A stretch of DNA of 64,000 nt from Nonomuraea montanisoli (GTDB lineage Bacteria > Actinomycetota > Actinomycetes > Streptosporangiales > Streptosporangiaceae). The stretch is taken from positions 372,001 to 436,000 of the forward strand of contig NZ_JABWGN010000009.1 in assembly GCF_013363975.1 (NCBI RefSeq), read 5' to 3'. Numbering within the stretch: the stretch's first letter is position 1; every line of letters starts with the position of its first letter. Shown one piece after another: positions 59,677 through 64,000 of this stretch. The notes under the pieces were generated by a model. That model was not told where the DNA came from and did no database searches. It saw only the letters and a program-made list of their open reading frames with translations. Position numbers and translations under genes: made by a program.

Positions 59677-60999
59677 TTGGTGTGCGGTGCCCGGGTGCGG
59701 GAGAAACGGGGCGTGATCCGAACCTTCTTCCCCGAGGACCGTGTCGGCCGCTCGCTGACTCTCAGCACGATGGCGTTCGCGCTGTCCAGCGGCGTCTTCT
59801 ACACCGTCAGCACGCTGTACTTCACGCTGGTCGTCGGACTCGGCGCGACGAAGGTGGGCCTGGGGCTGGGCATCGCGGGCGGCGCCGGTGTGCTGGCCTC
59901 GTACGCGTCAGGGTGGCTGGCCGACCGGGTGGGCGCGCATCGCGTCCTGCCGGCGGCGACGGCCCTCAACGGCCTGGCGATGCTCGCCTACCCGCTCGCT
60001 TCGGACGTCGTCGTGTTCACCCTGGTCGCCTGCCTGGCCGCGGTGATGCGCTCGGCGAGCGGCACGTCGAAGCAGGCGATGCTGGCACGGTGGTACACCG
60101 GCCCGGAACGGGTGACGGTCCGGGCGCGGATGCGCGTGGTCACCAACGTCTTCATCGGTCTGGGCACCCTGGCCGCCGCCGCGGCGCTCCTCACGGGCAC
60201 CGCCGTGGCGTACCGGTACGCGATGATCACCTCCGGGGTCCTGCTGCTGGCGGCCGCGGTGCCGCTGGCACGGCTCGGCTCCCGGGTGCCGGAGCTGCCG
60301 GCCCGGATGGTCGCCTCGGCGGAGGGCCGGGCGGCCGACAGCCCCGCCGGAGGGTCGTCACCCCTCAAGGACCGCACGTATCTGGCGAGCGTGGCGTGCA
60401 ACGCCGTCGTGGCCGTGCAGTTCGGCCTGCTGACGGTCGGCGTCCCGCTCTGGGTCGCCTCCACCAGCGCCCCCACCGCCATCGTGTCCGTGCTGCTCGT
60501 CCTCAACACCGTGGTCGTGGCCGTGCTCCAGGTGCGGGTCTCGCGTGGCGTCCACGACGTGCGCCGCGCCGGGATCGCCGTCCGGCGAGCGTCGTGGCTG
60601 CTGGCGCTCGCGTGCGGGCTGTACGCGCTGGCGGGCCACGGAAGCGTGATCGTCGCCTGCGTGCTGCTTCTCCTGGCGGGGCTCGCCCACGCCTTCGGCG
60701 AGATCCTGGGGGAGGCGGGCGGCTGGGGCATGGCCTTCGAACTGGCCGACCAGCGCAACGCGGGCGCCTACCAGGGCCTCAGCCAGACCGGCTACGCGAT
60801 CGCCGCCATGCTCTCACCGGTGCTCGTCACCTCCACCGCCATCGAACACGGAACCGTGGGCTGGCTCGCGCTGGCCGCGCTGTTCGTCGCCGGCGGCACC
60901 GGCGCGGCGGCAGTCGCCCGCAGGCACCGCCCCAGGGCGACGTCCGTCCCGGACGCACCCGTGAGTTCGAGGTCGACGTCTTCGCACCAGCCCGGCTGA
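59677..60999 (+). CDS. MFS transporter (paired with the DUF5937-like regulator)
   Basis: 440 residues from TTG 59677; GTG 59680 or GTG 59713 are alternatives, and the first two fit a leaderless start 6-9 bases after TACGCT. About 12 helices, with SGWLADRVGAHRVLPAATAL as motif A and GEILGEAGGWGMAFELAD late in the protein. Likely pump under the divergent regulator. Confidence 0.85.
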   Translation: MVCGARVREKRGVIRTFFPEDRVGRSLTLSTMAFALSSGVFYTVSTLYFTLVVGLGATKVGLGLGIAGGAGVLASYASGWLADRVGAHRVLPAATALNGLAMLAYPLASDVVVFTLVACLAAVMRSASGTSKQAMLARWYTGPERVTVRARMRVVTNVFIGLGTLAAAAALLTGTAVAYRYAMITSGVLLLAAAVPLARLGSRVPELPARMVASAEGRAADSPAGGSSPLKDRTYLASVACNAVVAVQFGLLTVGVPLWVASTSAPTAIVSVLLVLNTVVVAVLQVRVSRGVHDVRRAGIAVRRASWLLALACGLYALAGHGSVIVACVLLLLAGLAHAFGEILGEAGGWGMAFELADQRNAGAYQGLSQTGYAIAAMLSPVLVTSTAIEHGTVGWLALAALFVAGGTGAAAVARRHRPRATSVPDAPVSSRSTSSHQPG

Positions 61000-61008
61000 G
61001 GCGACGGG

Positions 61009-61584
61009 TCAGCGCAGGAACCGGTGGACGGCGTGCCGGATCTGCTCGGGCGTCATCGGGTCGGTCGACAACGCGCTGTGCAGCACGAGCCCTTCGATGA
61101 GCGCGTCGAGCTCCCGGGCGGTGGTGGCGTCGAAGTGGAGCTCCAGCGCCTGGCGGCTGCGCGCCATCCAGGCCTGGGTGACGGTCCTCAGGGCCGGGTT
61201 GCGCGCTGCGGCCACGTACAGCTCCACGCTCAGGACGAGGTCGTGCCTAGAGCCGAGCAGGTCGTCGGCCACCAGCGTGATGACAGCATCGACGGCGGCC
61301 TCCCGGTCCCGGGCGGCACGCAGCCGCTTCTCGAAGACGCGGGCCACCGAGTCGGCGTGCCGGGTGAACGCCTCGGCGAGCACCTCGTCCAGGGACGCGA
61401 AGTGGTAGGTCATCGAGCCCAGCGGCACGTCCGCGGCGCGGGCGATCTCCCGGTGCGTCGTCCCGGCGACGCCGCGTTCGGCGATGACCGTGAGCGCGGC
61501 GTCGATCAGCCGCTCCCGTCGCCCGGGGTCGTGCCGGCGAGGCCGCCGGGGTACGGGCGGCCGCGGCGCGGTGGGGCCGCTCAT
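61009..61584 (-). CDS. TetR-family transcriptional regulator
   Basis: 191 residues from ATG 61584, overlapping the acetyltransferase stop as ATGA. Helix-turn-helix RERLIDAALTVIAERGVAGTTHREIARAADVPLGSMTYHFASLDEVL. The C-terminal part has the TetR_C_6-like form. It is second in the operon behind the acetyltransferase, whose start lies under a 20-base palindrome that this protein may bind. Confidence 0.87.
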   Translation of the reverse strand: MSGPTAPRPPVPRRPRRHDPGRRERLIDAALTVIAERGVAGTTHREIARAADVPLGSMTYHFASLDEVLAEAFTRHADSVARVFEKRLRAARDREAAVDAVITLVADDLLGSRHDLVLSVELYVAAARNPALRTVTQAWMARSRQALELHFDATTARELDALIEGLVLHSALSTDPMTPEQIRHAVHRFLR

Positions 61585-62168
61585 GCCGGGCCCGGCTCGA
61601 TCGTGCGGATCACGCGGGCGGGGTTGCCCACCGCGACGACGTTCGCGGGGAGATCCCGGGTGACCACCGCGCCGGCGCCGACGACGGTGTTCTCCCCGAT
61701 CGTGATCCCGGCCAGGACGATCGCTCCGCTGCCCAGCCATACGTTGCCGCCGATGGTGATCGGCTTCGCGGCCTCCCACTTCGCCCGGCGCAGCTCCGGG
61801 TCGACCGGGTGTGTCGGCGTCATGAGCTGCACGTTGGACCCGATCTGCACGTCGTCGCCGATGGTGATCGGCGCCACGTCCAACGCGACGAGACCGAAGT
61901 TGGCGAAGGACCGGGCACCGATGCGGATGTGGCTGCCGTAGTCCACCCTCAGCGGAGGCCGGATCTCCGTGCCCTCGCCGACCGCGCCGAGCAACTCGGT
62001 GAGCAGCCGGCGCCGCTCGTGCGGATCGCGAGCCGGCGTCGCGTTGAACGCCTCCATCAGGTCCGCCGCCCGCAGCATGTGCTCGGCCAGCTCAGGATCG
62101 TCGGCGATGTACAGGTCACCGGCCAGCATCCGCTCGCGCATGGAGCGGTCATCAGAGTCCGACAGCAT
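61581..62168 (-). CDS. Sugar O-acetyltransferase (maltose/galactoside acetyltransferase, NodL/LacA type)
   Basis: 195 residues. The N-terminal MLAGDLYIADDPEL is the Maltose_ac domain, followed by left-handed beta-helix hexapeptides (ITIGGNVWLGSGAIVLAGITIGENTVVGAGAVV). The catalytic His is in MTPTHPVD. It acetylates a sugar hydroxyl from acetyl-CoA in the cytosol. A -10 TACGCT lies seven bases before the ATG, so the message is probably leaderless. Confidence 0.9.
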   Translation of the reverse strand: MLSDSDDRSMRERMLAGDLYIADDPELAEHMLRAADLMEAFNATPARDPHERRRLLTELLGAVGEGTEIRPPLRVDYGSHIRIGARSFANFGLVALDVAPITIGDDVQIGSNVQLMTPTHPVDPELRRAKWEAAKPITIGGNVWLGSGAIVLAGITIGENTVVGAGAVVTRDLPANVVAVGNPARVIRTIEPGPA

Positions 62169-62186
62169 ACGTACGAGCGTACATAT
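62167..62186. promoter_or_regulatory. 20-base imperfect palindrome over the acetyltransferase start; likely TetR operator
   Basis: ATACGTACGAGCGTACATAT pairs in 8 of 10 positions. It includes part of the ATG and the whole -10, so repressor binding would block the promoter of the acetyltransferase-TetR operon. Confidence 0.65.
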
Positions 62187-62217
62187 CTCTGGTCGGAACG
62201 CGAACCGGCACGGCCGA

Positions 62218-62910
62218 TCAGCGCGCCTCTTCGGGACCCGTACAGCAGGTGCTGTCTGTGGAGGCGTGGTCGGCGCCGGCGGTGGGCACGGCGCAGCAGG
62301 CGTCGCCGCGCCAGGCCTCGCGGCCCTCCTTGACCGCCACGGCGGCGATGACCAGGGCGGCGATCGGGTCGGCCCACGACCAGCCGAACAGGCTGTTGAG
62401 CGCCAGGCCCGCCAGCAGCACCGCTGACAGGTAGGTGCACAGCAGGGTCTGCTTGGAGTCGGCCACCGCGGAGGCGGAGCCGAGCTCGCGCCCGGCGCGG
62501 CGTTGCGCGTACGACAGGAACGGCATGACCGCCAGGCTCAGGGCGGCCAGGACCAGGCCGGGGGTGGAGTGCTCGGCCTCGCCGACGCCGAGCAGGGCGC
62601 GTACGGCGTCGAAGGTGACGTAGGCGGCCAGCGCGAAGAACGAGATCGCGATGACGCGCAGGGCGGTCCGTTCACGGCGCTCGTGGTCGGCGGCGGAGAA
62701 CTGCCAGGCCACCGCGGCGGCAGAGGCGACCTCGACCACGGAGTCGAGCCCGAAGCCGATCAGCGCGGCGGAGGAGGCGACGCTTCCGGCGGTGAGGGCC
62801 ACCACGGCCTCGACCACGTTGTAGGTGATCGTGGCGGCCACCAGGAGCCGGATGCGGCGCTTGAGGGCGGCGCGCCGGGAGGGGCCGGGGCCGAGGGTGA
62901 TGGCGTCCAT
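62218..62910 (-). CDS. Cation diffusion facilitator-family metal efflux protein
   Basis: 230 residues from ATG 62910, overlapping the ArsR stop by one base. Six helices. The usual H/D-x-x-x-D of the second helix is D56-S-V-V-E60, and a CTYLS segment stands in the fifth. The C-terminal tail is Cys/His-rich (DACCAVPTAGADHASTD...CC), a likely metal-capturing end. Cotranscribed with a CmtR-like sensor, so cadmium, lead or zinc is likely. Confidence 0.85.
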   Translation of the reverse strand: MDAITLGPGPSRRAALKRRIRLLVAATITYNVVEAVVALTAGSVASSAALIGFGLDSVVEVASAAAVAWQFSAADHERRERTALRVIAISFFALAAYVTFDAVRALLGVGEAEHSTPGLVLAALSLAVMPFLSYAQRRAGRELGSASAVADSKQTLLCTYLSAVLLAGLALNSLFGWSWADPIAALVIAAVAVKEGREAWRGDACCAVPTAGADHASTDSTCCTGPEEAR

Positions 62911-63245
62911 CAGCAGCACCCCTTGCCGGCGGCGTCGGGACAGGTGGCGTCGGCGGCGACGGCGACCACCGCGGAGCGCAGGTCGTCCAGCGCGTGCCCG
63001 AGGCGGGGGTCGGCGAGCTCGTAGCGGGTGCGGCGGCCGACCGGAACGGCGACCACCAGGCCGCAGTCGCGCAGGCAGGCCAGGTGGTTGGACAGCCGGG
63101 TGCGGGAGATTCCGAGCGATTCGGCGAGGTCGGCGGGGTGGGCGGGGGCCTCGCGCAACGCGAGCAGGATCCGGCACCGGATCGGGTCGGCCAGCGCCCG
63201 GCCGAACCGGGCGAGGACCTCGACCTCGGAGGCGATCGTCAGCAT
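62910..63245 (-). CDS. cmtR: ArsR/SmtB-family metal sensor, CmtR-like
   Basis: 111 residues. The winged helix has DPIRCRILLALREAPAHPADLAESL, then NHLACLRDCGLVV. C57, C61 and C102 occupy the same positions as the Cd/Pb ligands of Mycobacterium tuberculosis CmtR (Cys57, Cys61, Cys102), and a CC pair ends the protein. It should release DNA on binding Cd(II) or Pb(II). A perfect palindrome lies 23 bases upstream. Confidence 0.88.
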   Translation of the reverse strand: MLTIASEVEVLARFGRALADPIRCRILLALREAPAHPADLAESLGISRTRLSNHLACLRDCGLVVAVPVGRRTRYELADPRLGHALDDLRSAVVAVAADATCPDAAGKGCC

Positions 63246-63267
63246 GCGACCTCACGATACATGAAGT

Positions 63268-63279
63268 CCTGAATTCAGG
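63268..63279. promoter_or_regulatory. Palindrome CCTGAATTCAGG upstream of cmtR; likely operator
   Basis: A perfect 12-base palindrome in an AT-richer stretch, just upstream of a -10-like TATCGT on the minus strand (eight bases before the ATG). It fits an ArsR-type operator. Confidence 0.6.
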
Positions 63280-63364
63280 GAATCCTGGATCGTCATCTCG
63301 GTGCGGGCCCCCGGAGCTGTAACGTTGGGCGTGGGTGACGCGACGGTGCGATGGAGGGCCGGCA

Positions 63365-63721
63365 GTGCGGCTGGGCAACCTGGAGCGGGCGACCATGGAA
63401 GCCCTCTGGGAGCATCCCGAGGGGATGTTCGCCCATCACCTCGCGGCGGGCCTGCCGTCTCAGCCGGCCACGACCACGGTGCTGACCGTCCTGGTGCGGC
63501 TCACCCGCAAGGGCATGGTCTCCAGGAAGAGGGTGGGGCGGGCGCACCTGTACGAGGCCGCCGTGGACAAGGACGTGATCGTCGCGGAGGCCATGCGGGC
63601 CGCCCTGGACGCGGCGGGCGATCTCGAGGCGGCGGTGCGGCGGTTCGTCGGGACGGTCTCTCCTGAGGTGGCCGCGGCCCTTCGGGAGGCGCTCGACGAG
63701 CGGGACGGATCCGCGTCGTGA
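63365..63721 (+). CDS. BlaI/MecI/CopY-family transcriptional regulator
   Basis: 118 residues from GTG 63365, seven bases after GGAGG. Penicillinase-repressor winged helix: LGNLERATMEALWEHPEGMFAHHLA...TTTVLTVLVRLTRKGMVSRKRVGRAHLYEA. Such repressors usually sit beside an M56 sensor protease; none follows here. A 26-codon frame (63718-63798) overlapping its stop shows no M56 features. Confidence 0.87.
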   Translation: MRLGNLERATMEALWEHPEGMFAHHLAAGLPSQPATTTVLTVLVRLTRKGMVSRKRVGRAHLYEAAVDKDVIVAEAMRAALDAAGDLEAAVRRFVGTVSPEVAAALREALDERDGSAS

Positions 63722-63838
63722 TTGCCTGGCTGCCCGCAGCGCGGGCCGCTCGCCGTCCTCCTCGCCCCCTGCTGTGCGTCACGATCCGGAGGGCGTGAGC
63801 CGGTCCGTTCCCCGGCACGACCGACCACGACCGAGCGG

Positions 63839-64000
63839 TCACGGCCGAGGCAGCACGGCGCGCACCCCGGGCTCGACGGCCGCGCGGAAGGCGGCGTCCA
63901 GCTCGGCGGGCGAGGCGGTGGTCTCGCCGTCCACCCACGCCCGCAGCAGCCCCATGAACGCGCCCACCACGCACACCACCAGCAGGTCGAGCGCGGCCGA
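63839..64000 (-). CDS. TetR-family regulator, C-terminal fragment (5' end outside the window)
   Basis: 53 codons to the right edge. The helical segment LLVVCVVGAFMGLLRAWVDGE, then ASPAELDAAFRAAVEPGV, matches the last two helices of TetR C-terminal domains. The DNA-binding part is outside the window. Identification rests on this short piece. Confidence 0.6.
   Translation of the reverse strand, partial: SAALDLLVVCVVGAFMGLLRAWVDGETTASPAELDAAFRAAVEPGVRAVLPRP

Noticed and set aside
63718..63798. Start of an M56/BlaR1 sensor gene after BlaI
   Set aside because: The frame overlaps the stop as expected for such a gene, but ends after 26 codons and is Arg/Pro-rich without a membrane helix or HEXXH.
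1..64000. tRNA, rRNA, integrase or insertion sequence
   Set aside because: No CCA-ended cloverleaf, rRNA segment, transposase motif or attachment-site duplication was noticed. A dedicated tRNA scan was not possible, so a missed tRNA cannot be fully excluded.

Overview
The window is about 64 kb of very GC-rich DNA, packed with genes. Codon third positions are mostly G or C, GTG and TTG starts are common, and stop/start overlaps (ATGA, GTGA, TGATG) are frequent. This fits a filamentous actinomycete. A Streptosporangiaceae-type genome such as Nonomuraea is my best guess, from gene content only. No rRNA, tRNA, CRISPR array, insertion sequence or phage gene was seen. No gap without a gene exceeds 300 bases.

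Region 1 (1-12505, all plus strand) is one long apparent operon for D-amino-acid peptides. It holds an M55 D-aminopeptidase fragment (DppA type), an S12 D-aminopeptidase, a complete dipeptide-type ABC importer, an N-acyl-D-amino-acid deacylase, a PucR regulator, and a GNAT acyltransferase coupled by ATGA to an enolase-superfamily N-acylamino-acid racemase/OSBS. A perfect hairpin at 12521-12543 closes it.

Region 2 (12564-34996) is mixed accessory and housekeeping content: acetyltransferases, an ArsR/MFS operon with a palindromic operator, a lipoprotein/TetR pair, a large regulator with an N-terminal ATPase and a C-terminal SARP-type domain, and several secreted repeat proteins (a four-repeat protein, a three-repeat ricin-type lectin, an ice-binding/DUF4082 mosaic). 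It also holds a divergent MFS/DUF5937-like regulator pair, a divergent CBS-BON / M50-CBS pair resembling Rv2626c/Rv2625c, a TetR/hydrolase divergon, an aldo-keto reductase and a MalY-type PLP enzyme. Region 3 (35018-38652) is a copper operon: a His-rich membrane protein, the copper ATPase CopA and CopC.

Region 4 (38697-55170) is an aerobic cobalamin supercluster in alternating strand blocks: cobF | cobL-cobM-cobK | cobIJ-cobH-cobG | cobN | cobB-cobO-chlID-cobC-like-cbtA-cbtB. Two cobalamin riboswitches of different architecture lie ahead of cobN (plus strand) and ahead of cbtB (minus strand). They link cobalt uptake and the chelatase to B12 level. Some convergent pairs overlap at their 3' ends, by 10 bp (cobK/cobIJ) and 46 bp (cobN/cobB).

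Region 5 (55231-64000) holds ilvA with a structured leader, then an unusual fusion of a WXG100-like N-terminus, membrane helices and a C-terminal monotopic phosphoglycosyl-transferase-like domain. A second DUF5937-like regulator/MFS divergon follows, then a sugar O-acetyltransferase-TetR operon, a CmtR-like metal sensor with a CDF efflux protein, a BlaI-type repressor and the C-terminal end of a TetR-type gene. The least conventional items are the WXG/phosphoglycosyl-transferase fusion, the D-amino-acid salvage operon, and the paired riboswitches.
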